Of a stretch of DNA of 64,000 nt, positions 58,538 through 64,000 are shown piece by piece. The stretch is from a virus: positions 1 through 64,000 of IMG/VR virus record IMGVR_UViG_3300022602_000058; one strand, written 5' to 3'. Every line of letters begins with the position of its first letter. Within the stretch, counting starts at the first letter, position 1. A program made the position numbers and the translations under genes. The notes beneath the pieces were generated by a model that had not been told where the DNA came from, made no database searches, and saw nothing but the letters and a program-made list of their open reading frames with translations.

Positions 58538-58917
58538 AAGTCTATCCCCCGTATAATATAATCATTTTCTTTAGCGTTATTTGAAAAGAACATTTCGTTT
58601 GAATTGGTATTTTGATTTATATTTATAGGTTGATTGGAATCTATACTCTGATCAGATACTTGATTTATATTTTGTGTCTCACTTGCACTAGTAGAACGAA
58701 ATAATTTCATAGTTTCTGTTCCTGAATACCCTAGTATAAATGAACCTGCTAAAAATGTAAGGAAGGTTAAATACGGGGTAGGATCTTTTAGAAGATGATA
58801 TGCATCTAATCCAATTACAGCGGTCAGATACACTAAAAAGACAACAAGCCATCTCTGCCTGTTACCTTCTAGGAACTTTTCTTTTGTAAAAAGCTTTCTT
58901 CTGTCCTGCTGATCCAT
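58534..58917 (-). CDS. Candidate holin, two transmembrane helices
   Basis: 127 residues. A charged start (DQQDRRKLFTKEKFLEGNRQ) precedes two hydrophobic helices (about residues 23-42 and 48-67) and a long Asn/Gln/Ser-rich tail. Size, topology and tight coupling to the endolysin suggest a holin. The start has a variant late box (TAAGTA) close by. Other small membrane proteins in the cluster could be the true holin instead. Confidence 0.5.
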   Translation of the reverse strand: MDQQDRRKLFTKEKFLEGNRQRWLVVFLVYLTAVIGLDAYHLLKDPTPYLTFLTFLAGSFILGYSGTETMKLFRSTSASETQNINQVSDQSIDSNQPININQNTNSNEMFFSNNAKENDYIIRGIDL

Positions 58918-58923
58918 TTGAAA

Positions 58924-58929
58924 TACTTA
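58924..58929 (-). promoter_or_regulatory. Variant late promoter box of the lysis genes
   Basis: TAAGTA on the minus strand, six bases before ATG 58917. Confidence 0.35.
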
Positions 58930-58935
58930 TCCAAT

Positions 58936-59061
58936 TTAATGTAAGAATAAACTTGTCTTACCTAGATGAAATAAGATACATTGAGCTACAATAAATCCGA
59001 ACCCCAGGCTATAAATGTATAAGAGAATGGAGAGATAGGGGGTACGCTCTTGATAATACAT
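58936..59061 (-). CDS. 41-residue membrane peptide in the lysis cluster
   Basis: A short ORF filling most of an otherwise empty 160-base gap. It starts MYYQERTPYLSILLYIY and has a single hydrophobic segment (about residues 9-31), with a basic end (HLGKTSLFLH). No clear ribosome site or perfectly spaced late box. It could be a small holin, antiholin or regulator, or a chance ORF. Confidence 0.35.
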   Translation of the reverse strand: MYYQERTPYLSILLYIYSLGFGFIVAQCILFHLGKTSLFLH

Positions 59062-59081
59062 AATTTATTAAAAATACTCTC

Positions 59082-59297
59082 TTAGACGAGAGTACCTAGA
59101 ATAAAACCAATAACGAAGAAAACGATCGACAGCGCTTCCTTTGGATTAGCTACAATCCAATCCGCAAATGCATTAAGAACAACGGGTGCGTCCTTAGCTA
59201 CAAAGGATTTGAATGTAATAGCTTCGTTTTTAACAGCTGTAGCAGCCTTTTCGACTGCTACCTCTACGGATGTAATTGTTTGTGTTAACGTATCCAT
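59082..59297 (-). CDS. Small protein with C-terminal transmembrane helix
   Basis: 71 residues. A helical, Ala/Val-rich soluble part (VEVAVEKAATAVKNEAITF) ends in a hydrophobic helix (ALSIVFFVIGFILGTLV). It has a perfectly spaced late box. A tail-anchored protein in the lysis cluster; holin or pinholin-like roles are possible. No family recognised. Confidence 0.6.
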   Translation of the reverse strand: MDTLTQTITSVEVAVEKAATAVKNEAITFKSFVAKDAPVVLNAFADWIVANPKEALSIVFFVIGFILGTLV

Positions 59298-59302
59298 GCA
59301 TA

Positions 59303-59308
59303 TATTTA
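59303..59308 (-). promoter_or_regulatory. Late promoter box
   Basis: TAAATA in CATAAATAT on the minus strand, exactly five bases before ATG 59297. Confidence 0.65.
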
Positions 59309-59330
59309 TGCTGGACGTTAGTTTTTCCTA

Positions 59331-59918
59331 CTAAAGTAAGAATAACCTACTGACTCTCAAGTAGATATAGAGAGCAATAATACCAAGAAGACCTACAATT
59401 ACAATATCTCTCCAGAGAATAGCAAGATCGCGCTTAGCTACATCTTTCTGAAGCTGATTAAGATCTTTTACCATCTTATCGTTCATGCTCTTTTGATGAA
59501 TAACTTCATCATCTGTGGCTTTCTTATCTTTTTGAAGATTAACATTATCTGCTTTAAGCTGCTTTGCCGTTTCACGGTCTTTTAGGAGTGTTTGGTATTC
59601 ATCTGTACCTACAACAATAACCTTATCTGCCTTAAACTGATTTGGTACAAGAATAACTCTTGTTGAATCAGTAGGACTTGCACCTTTAATTACCTTACCG
59701 GCTGAATAAACAGACTCAACCGGTATTCTATGTTTAGGAATCTTAACAAGCTTAGTTGTTTCATTTGAATAATAATAAGCTAAATCAACTCGACCTTTAT
59801 TAACGGAATCATTAGTAGCGTAAACATTCTGACTCAACGCTTCAGATTGTTTTTCAGTATAATAAGTACAACCTGAAATTAAAAGTCCAGTAAGAAATAA
59901 AACAGCAATCTTCTTCAT
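59331..59918 (-). CDS. Candidate unimolecular spanin (lipoprotein with C-terminal membrane helix)
   Basis: 195 residues from ATG 59918, chosen because the signal peptide starts there: KKIAVLFLTGLLISGC, with lipobox ending at Cys17. The mature part has a beta-type region then a coiled coil (KQLKADNVNLQKDKKATDDE, MVKDLNQLQKDVAKR) and a C-terminal transmembrane helix (DIVIVGLLGIIALYIYL). An outer-membrane lipid anchor plus inner-membrane helix in one chain is the layout of u-spanins such as T1 gp11, which fuse the two membranes at lysis. An upstream start at 59951 would bury the signal peptide. Confidence 0.65.
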   Translation of the reverse strand: MKKIAVLFLTGLLISGCTYYTEKQSEALSQNVYATNDSVNKGRVDLAYYYSNETTKLVKIPKHRIPVESVYSAGKVIKGASPTDSTRVILVPNQFKADKVIVVGTDEYQTLLKDRETAKQLKADNVNLQKDKKATDDEVIHQKSMNDKMVKDLNQLQKDVAKRDLAILWRDIVIVGLLGIIALYIYLRVSRLFLL

Positions 59919-59951
59919 ACTATTAATTAAAACAGCATGAAGAAAAAGCAA

Positions 59952-60344
59952 CTAATAACTATGGGTACCAGTTATACTAATATCATTATTAGTAAAATTA
60001 GGATCGACTTTAGCGTTATAAAGATAATCCTTCTCGAGTAATAACTCTTCTTTATTCTTTTCAAGATCCGGAAGTGTATCGAGTGATTGTTTTAGAAGAC
60101 TTGACACAACCTCATTAACAGAAATATCCTTTTCACAAGATTCTGTAATAATCATTTCAAGAACTTCTCGACTCCAATCAGCTAAATCAATTTCTACTTT
60201 AGCAAAAGGTCGAAGCTCAATTGAACCATCGTCGTGAACTTTTACATTAAGCTTTTGTCCAGCTTCCCAGCCAAGCTCCTGTATTTCTTCATCGGTAAAT
60301 TGCACGTAAAGGTCGTTTGTTGGTTGTAGTGTTTTCTTTGTCAT
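59952..60344 (-). CDS. SpoVT/AbrB-like N-terminal domain protein
   Basis: 130 residues from ATG 60344 (TAATATG with the upstream stop). YVQFTDEEIQELGWEAGQKL followed by VKVHDDGSIELRPF is the swapped-hairpin AbrB pattern. The remainder is helical and acidic (REVLEMIITESCEKDISVNE). Such domains bind DNA as dimers in antitoxins and regulators. An earlier Met 16 codons upstream is less likely because of the overlap. Role unknown. Confidence 0.6.
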   Translation of the reverse strand: MTKKTLQPTNDLYVQFTDEEIQELGWEAGQKLNVKVHDDGSIELRPFAKVEIDLADWSREVLEMIITESCEKDISVNEVVSSLLKQSLDTLPDLEKNKEELLLEKDYLYNAKVDPNFTNNDISITGTHSY

Positions 60345-60345
60345 A

Positions 60346-60657
60346 TTATTTGTGGTTAAGATTTTCTTTGGCCTGCTTATAAGAATCTTCAATATCTTTT
60401 ATTGTTTGTGTCTTATATACTTCAGCTTTTTTCGAAAAAGATTCATAATCAGTTAAGTCATGTACATTGAACTTCGGCAATGGCTTTTCCTTCTTTTTAG
60501 GATGCTGGGTATAGCTAAAAAATAACAATACACTAACAATAAAAATAGCCGCAATAACAGTCTTAAATGCGCCAGCAATAATACGCTCTACAAGCCAAAT
60601 AGAAGCTAAGACAAGAAGAACGGTAATAACAATTTCAAGTGGATTATCTAAACTCAT
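60346..60657 (-). CDS. Membrane protein, two helices
   Basis: 103 residues. Two adjacent hydrophobic helices (about residues 7-24 and 31-48) are followed by a basic turn (HPKKKEKPLPK) and a charged helical tail (IKDIEDSYKQAKENLNHK). It overlaps the APS kinase gene as ATGA. Function unknown; it could belong to the lysis set or to membrane-bound exclusion systems. Confidence 0.6.
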   Translation of the reverse strand: MSLDNPLEIVITVLLVLASIWLVERIIAGAFKTVIAAIFIVSVLLFFSYTQHPKKKEKPLPKFNVHDLTDYESFSKKAEVYKTQTIKDIEDSYKQAKENLNHK

Positions 60658-61220
60658 AGTATTGTTGTAGTGTGAATTGTATTGTAGATTATATTAACAG
60701 CTCTTTCAACTGTCATTTCTCCAAAAAGTGTCGATCTTGGATGAATTCGTACTTCAGGAAATTCTGGGGCTTGATATGGGGAATCAATACCTGTAAAGTC
60801 TTTAATTTCACCAGCTCGTACTTTCTTGTACAAGCCTTTGGGGTCCCTTTGTTCACAAATTTCCAAGGGTGTATCCATAAAGACTTCTATAAACCGAGCA
60901 TCACAATACTTTGTAAGAATATCTCGAGCGTCGTTTCGCATTTCCTTCAAGGGAGAAATCAGAGCAACAATAACAATTTCTACTTTTTGAAACTCAATCA
61001 TATTTCTTGCCATATAGATAACATTGTTAACAAATTGCTTTCTCTCTTCTATAGAGAACCCATAAACTCTGCCTTTATTTTCTTCAAAATAATTTCTTAT
61101 ATTATCTCCATCTAAAAAACCTGTCTTACATTGAAATATACACTTTTCATACAATGCCTTGGCAACAGTAGTCTTTCCAGCTCCCGATAGTCCTGTAATC
61201 CAAACAACAGTAGGCTTCAT
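60654..61220 (-). CDS. cysC: Adenylylsulfate (APS) kinase, CysC-like
   Basis: 188 residues from ATG 61220 (overlapping the previous stop as ATGA; the 13-codon upstream extension is rejected). Walker A GLSGAGKT at residues 10-17, DGDNIRNYF matching the APS-binding DGDxxR motif, and DPKGLYKKVRAGEIKDFTGI, the CysC DxKGLYxKxxxGxIxxFTG signature. It would phosphorylate APS to PAPS. No sulfurylase or sulfotransferase is in this window, so the use of PAPS is unclear. Confidence 0.88.
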   Translation of the reverse strand: MKPTVVWITGLSGAGKTTVAKALYEKCIFQCKTGFLDGDNIRNYFEENKGRVYGFSIEERKQFVNNVIYMARNMIEFQKVEIVIVALISPLKEMRNDARDILTKYCDARFIEVFMDTPLEICEQRDPKGLYKKVRAGEIKDFTGIDSPYQAPEFPEVRIHPRSTLFGEMTVERAVNIIYNTIHTTTIL

Positions 61221-61444
61221 CGATTTAAATCCAAATGATAGGCTTCTAGTACCTTCCAAAGCTCTGTTCTTACCTCATCCATAGCATTAGTGTATTCATT
61301 GTGAGCATCTTCAGCTGGATACTTTACTTTATTTCTAAGGTATTGATCAAGTTCCCAAAGAACAGTATAAAACTTTCCACCACTATTGGCTAGTTCAAAA
61401 TCATCTTGTTCTTCAGGTAAGGTAAATTTTAAAATAGCTTTCAT
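61217..61444 (-). CDS. Conserved small phage protein
   Basis: 75 residues: KAILKFTLPEEQDDFELANS then FYTVLWELDQYLRNKVKY. This compact pattern (K-A-x-L-x-F-x-L-P-E-E, L-W-x-L-D-Q-x-L-R) recurs in many unrelated phages. No function is known to me. It is coupled to the APS kinase by a four-base overlap and has its own -10. Confidence 0.75.
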   Translation of the reverse strand: MKAILKFTLPEEQDDFELANSGGKFYTVLWELDQYLRNKVKYPAEDAHNEYTNAMDEVRTELWKVLEAYHLDLNR

Positions 61445-61451
61445 GTTTCAT

Positions 61452-61479
61452 ATTATAGCGCATCCTCTTTATATTTCCA
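61452..61479 (-). promoter_or_regulatory. Weak sigma70-like promoter
   Basis: Minus strand: TGGAAA (61474-61479), 16-base spacer, TATAAT (61452-61457). The ATG at 61444 would be about +2. The -35 is poor. Confidence 0.4.
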
Positions 61480-62118
61480 CAGGAACCCACCACTTGTTTT
61501 TTGTAATTTAACTAAAACAGCTCCAACTCCTGTAAAGCCAGTTATATTTTGAGCCTCCGTTATAGACTCCCATTCTCTTATAATATTGCCTTTAAGATCT
61601 ATTTGTAAAATAGATCTTTTATTTGTAGATGGTTTGCCTTTTTTAGCTAAAGATATTTTTCTTCTTGTCTCTTCAGAAGATGGCCTCCTTTTTAAAAGTC
61701 TTCTTCTAGTTTTTCCTGTTTGTGCTATAGACATTTTTATTTTAGTTTCTTCTGAATGCTTTCTTCCTTTCATTGGACTTTTTTGTCCTTTATTTGCATC
61801 ACTAATTTTTTTTCTTGTTTCTTCAGAATGATAACCAGATTTATCTTTTGTTTGGACTAGCTTACAATTTAAACCTTCTTCAATCACATTATATTCTTCT
61901 TGCCAATATCTTTCTCTTTCATTAAGATCATTAATTTCACACTCTTCTAAAACCTCGAATTTATGACTCTTTACTCCATATTTTAACAAAGAATTGTAAA
62001 GTTTAGGTTGATCTATACAATCTAAAGATACATAATGCAACCATCTGCTTTTAATATTAGTTGATTGCCCAACATAAATTCTTCCCTTTGGTGATATTAT
62101 TTTGTATATGCCTATCAC
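61453..62118 (-). CDS. GIY-YIG homing endonuclease with NUMOD3 repeats
   Basis: 221 residues, GTG start. The nuclease domain reads IGIYKIISPKGRIYVGQSTN, then LLKYGVKSHKFEVLEEC and a catalytic-Glu candidate in ERYWQEEYN. Three NUMOD3-type repeats follow: HSEETRKKISDANKGQ, HSEETKIKMSIAQTG and SSEETRRKISLAKKGKPS. The C-terminus (WESITEAQNITGF, GFLWKYKE) is a NUMOD1-like helix-turn-helix. This is the SegA/I-TevI-like layout of a mobile endonuclease. No broken gene is obvious at its borders. Confidence 0.88.
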   Translation of the reverse strand: MIGIYKIISPKGRIYVGQSTNIKSRWLHYVSLDCIDQPKLYNSLLKYGVKSHKFEVLEECEINDLNERERYWQEEYNVIEEGLNCKLVQTKDKSGYHSEETRKKISDANKGQKSPMKGRKHSEETKIKMSIAQTGKTRRRLLKRRPSSEETRRKISLAKKGKPSTNKRSILQIDLKGNIIREWESITEAQNITGFTGVGAVLVKLQKTSGGFLWKYKEDAL

Positions 62119-62126
62119 TACCCATA

Positions 62127-62132
62127 TATTTA
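62127..62132 (-). promoter_or_regulatory. Late promoter box
   Basis: TAAATA in CATAAATAT on the minus strand, eight bases before GTG 62118. Confidence 0.5.
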
Positions 62133-62157
62133 TGGTTGCTTTTGGCTAACTCTACAG

Positions 62158-63444
62158 TTACTTTGGGCATATAATCTTCTGTGTATATTCTAGCTGCTCT
62201 TCTAGCTTTGCAACTCTCTCTTCTAAGTACTCAGTTGTTGTCTTTTTCTTCCAATCAACAGGCTCTTCAACCCAAGGTTTAAAAGTCTTCTTTTCTTCAA
62301 TACCATATACCTCTCTCCACTTTGCTTGAACAGCATCATCTACAGCAACCTTTGTTGTACTCCATTTTTCAGACTCATACCCACCCCAATGAAGAGGGTA
62401 CATAGGATGCTTTTGTCCATCAATCTTATTTTGTAGCTTCTTCATATCATTATAACTAAAGCTTTCTGCATATTTATCCTGATAATCTCTTACATTACTC
62501 TTCAGTACTTCATTCTCCTTATTAACTGCATTAAAATAATTCTTATATTCTTCATGAATATCTTGCTCTAGTTTACCTTTCTCTGCTTTAAGTCTATCAA
62601 TAGCTTTCTTATATACTGCAATGCCTTCCTTGAGTTTTTCATTCTCCTTATTAGCTGCATCCAATTTAATTGATTTATCTGTATGTTTTGCTACCAATTC
62701 ATGGAACCTAGCTAACTCATCATCAATAGCTTTTTTAAGGATCTCGAATGATTCTTTCTTTTCCTTCTTTAATACTTCAATCTCCTTATTAGCTGCATTG
62801 AGCTGATGTTTATATTCATCTCTATACTTCGTACAACCTTGATAATTATGATCAAGGATTTGATACTTTGCTTTCAATACAGCAATTTCGTTCTTAAGAG
62901 CAAAGATCTCAGCTCTATATGCTTCATTTTGATCACTATCAATCTCATTAACTCTATCCATCAACTCAACATTCTCCTTCTTGAGATGTCTAAGACCATT
63001 AACTTCTTTTAAGAGTTCATTATTTTTGTCTACTACTTCTTGATAAAGATTCATCCAATTTCTATTACCCTTTTTATATTCAGTATTTTCTTCTTCAAGC
63101 TTGTAGATTTTTTCATTACAAAGCTCAGGCTGATGCCAATCTTCAAACTTCTTTAACCTTTCAATTTCATCCTTAAGCTCATCAACAGTATCTGCTTTTT
63201 CATCATATAACTTTCTCCAATTTTTATTACCTATTTTCCAGCCTTCAAGCTCATTCTTAAGCTTCTGGTTTTCAGTTAAGATATCTCCAATATACTGTGA
63301 GAGTTCATCTGCCTTATATGTTTTTCCATTTATAGTAAATGTTGGTGTTGATGTATAGAACCAATTAGTAGCTGGTTTACCAGTAAGATCATCAACGGAT
63401 GCACAATCACCAGGGCTACCAAATTTAGGGAAAATATTGAACAT
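62158..63444 (-). CDS. Long coiled-coil protein
   Basis: 428 residues from ATG 63444; a TTG seven codons upstream lies inside the promoter -10 and is rejected. After a 60-residue globular start (CASVDDLTGKPATNWFY, PTFTINGKTYKADELS) the protein is heptad-rich. A unit G-N-K/R-N-W-x-x-L-Y appears twice (GNKNWRKLYDE and GNRNWMNLYQE), and an A-N-K-E-I/N-x-V/K-L-K unit several times, so it grew by duplication. A short C-terminal domain (WGGYESEKWSTTKVAVDDAV) precedes a last helix. Strong early-type promoter. No family recognised; a structural or host-interaction scaffold is possible. Confidence 0.7.
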   Translation of the reverse strand: MFNIFPKFGSPGDCASVDDLTGKPATNWFYTSTPTFTINGKTYKADELSQYIGDILTENQKLKNELEGWKIGNKNWRKLYDEKADTVDELKDEIERLKKFEDWHQPELCNEKIYKLEEENTEYKKGNRNWMNLYQEVVDKNNELLKEVNGLRHLKKENVELMDRVNEIDSDQNEAYRAEIFALKNEIAVLKAKYQILDHNYQGCTKYRDEYKHQLNAANKEIEVLKKEKKESFEILKKAIDDELARFHELVAKHTDKSIKLDAANKENEKLKEGIAVYKKAIDRLKAEKGKLEQDIHEEYKNYFNAVNKENEVLKSNVRDYQDKYAESFSYNDMKKLQNKIDGQKHPMYPLHWGGYESEKWSTTKVAVDDAVQAKWREVYGIEEKKTFKPWVEEPVDWKKKTTTEYLEERVAKLEEQLEYTQKIICPK

Positions 63445-63453
63445 TGTGTTTGT

Positions 63454-63481
63454 ATTATGGCTCAAATTTTTAAGATGTCAA
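63454..63481 (-). promoter_or_regulatory. Strong sigma70-like promoter
   Basis: Minus strand: consensus TTGACA (63476-63481), 16-base spacer, CATAAT (63454-63459). The ATG at 63444 would be about +4. This is the best -35 in the window. Confidence 0.7.
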
Positions 63482-63499
63482 GCATAAATAATATTGGTA

Positions 63500-63814
63500 C
63501 TAATAAAAAATGCCTGTCACAGGACTGCAATCCTCACAATGCTTCAAGTACCATTCAACTTCTGCTATAATAGAATTCTTTAAGAGATTGATTAGTTCTA
63601 CCTGACACTCTTCATATGTATCAAAACTTGTCTCTTCATAACTATGGTTAATATAGCCATGATGAGCTACTGTCCACTGTCCCTTTTGTCCATAGGAAAA
63701 AGCCTGAGTAATATAGAAATGACAATCTCGATCTTTATAAAAATCTACACAAACAGTATCATACCAGATTTCATTTAATTCGGCAATTTTATCTAGATTG
63801 GTCATAATCTTCAT
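63500..63814 (-). CDS. Hypothetical protein
   Basis: 104 residues: DKIAELNEIWYDTVCVDFYK, DCHFYITQAFSYGQKGQWTV, YEECQVELINLLKNSI. It looks like a small alpha/beta protein with strand-rich middle. Start ATG 63814 overlaps the end of the next gene upstream; a second Met three codons later is equally possible. Function unknown. Confidence 0.6.
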   Translation of the reverse strand: MKIMTNLDKIAELNEIWYDTVCVDFYKDRDCHFYITQAFSYGQKGQWTVAHHGYINHSYEETSFDTYEECQVELINLLKNSIIAEVEWYLKHCEDCSPVTGIFY

Positions 63815-64000
63815 AAGGATATTCTGTTTCTAATACTGAGTTCACATCAATGTCCATATCAATTTTGATAGGCTCTCCTACTATATGATTATTTTTATCA
63901 ACAGCTCTTATAATAATAAATCTAGGATTAGTCATGGATTTTTGAACCATACCAGCTCCTGTAATATGGATTACATCATTACCTATACCACCATCTGAAT
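63789..64000 (-). CDS. Hypothetical protein, 5' end beyond the window
   Basis: The last 70 codons of a minus-strand gene entering from the right edge; frame set by codons ending at 63998. It reads GGIGNDVIHITGAGMVQKS, then RFIIIRAVDKNNHIVGEPIK and an acidic end EYPYEDYDQSR. The beta-strand-like part could be an OB or Ig-like fold. It overlaps the 63500-63814 gene by 26 bases. Too partial for assignment. Confidence 0.6.
   Translation of the reverse strand, partial: SDGGIGNDVIHITGAGMVQKSMTNPRFIIIRAVDKNNHIVGEPIKIDMDIDVNSVLETEYPYEDYDQSR

Noticed and set aside
1-64000. tRNA genes, CRISPR arrays, insertion sequences
   Set aside because: No cloverleaf-sized gap, no regularly spaced direct repeats and no transposase were seen. 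Gaps between genes are nearly all under 100 bases.

Overview
The window is a 64 kb piece of an AT-rich, tailed-phage genome of the T4-like myovirus type. This is shown by a near-complete T4-style set of replication and recombination genes (uvsW, 47, 46, 43, uvsX, 41, 32, 45, 61, 44), a gene 55-type late sigma factor, and a T4-like terminase, sheath, tube and baseplate set (17, 18, 19, 48, 53, 25, 6). A lysis cluster with a lipoprotein/transmembrane spanin candidate points to a Gram-negative host. gp32 and several small genes feel closer to the marine, cyanophage-like branches than to T4 itself, but the host cannot be named from the sequence.

Layout. 1-23.5 kb is mostly plus strand and carries DNA metabolism: the C-terminal half of UvsW, late sigma, gp47/gp46, a glycosyltransferase, a DNA polymerase broken in two by an HNH endonuclease gene, UvsX, QueC, a class II glutamine amidotransferase, a second glycosyltransferase, gp41 helicase, a gp59-like loader, gp32, gp45 and gp61. 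Minus-strand genes for probable virion proteins are scattered through it. 23.5-25.6 kb (minus) holds a gp14-like neck protein and two head or virion candidates. 25.6-55.2 kb (plus) holds terminase, tail tube and sheath, hub, tape-measure candidate and baseplate wedge genes. Interrupting it are a minus-strand gp16-like gene, dUTPase, clamp loader gp44 and another minus-strand virion candidate. 55.2-64 kb (almost all minus) holds a ferritin-like protein, a PD-(D/E)XK nuclease, a lysis cluster, an APS kinase, a GIY-YIG endonuclease, a coiled-coil protein and small unknowns.

The strongest observations are these. (1) The UvsW fragment begins with its own ATG and a 36-residue sequence typical of the C-terminal half of a naturally split intein, placed exactly at the DE|CH helicase motif. 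(2) DNA polymerase is fractured inside its exonuclease domain by a free-standing HNH gene. (3) A late promoter box TAAATA lies exactly five bases before the start codon of eleven genes (and of one internal start), and within eleven bases of at least thirteen more. If the box sits where T4's does, transcription would start at the start codon, giving leaderless late mRNAs. Sigma70-like early promoters show the same tight geometry, and recognisable Shine-Dalgarno sequences are scarce. (4) One minus-strand ORF contains an in-frame late promoter plus ATG, so it looks like a fused or nested gene. (5) A baseplate-region protein of 1489 residues combines PKD-like, beta-propeller-like and lectin-like regions. 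(6) The lysis cluster has holin, endolysin and unimolecular-spanin candidates plus an unlisted 41-residue membrane peptide.

No tRNA, CRISPR array or insertion sequence was recognised. No gene-free stretch exceeds about 170 bases.
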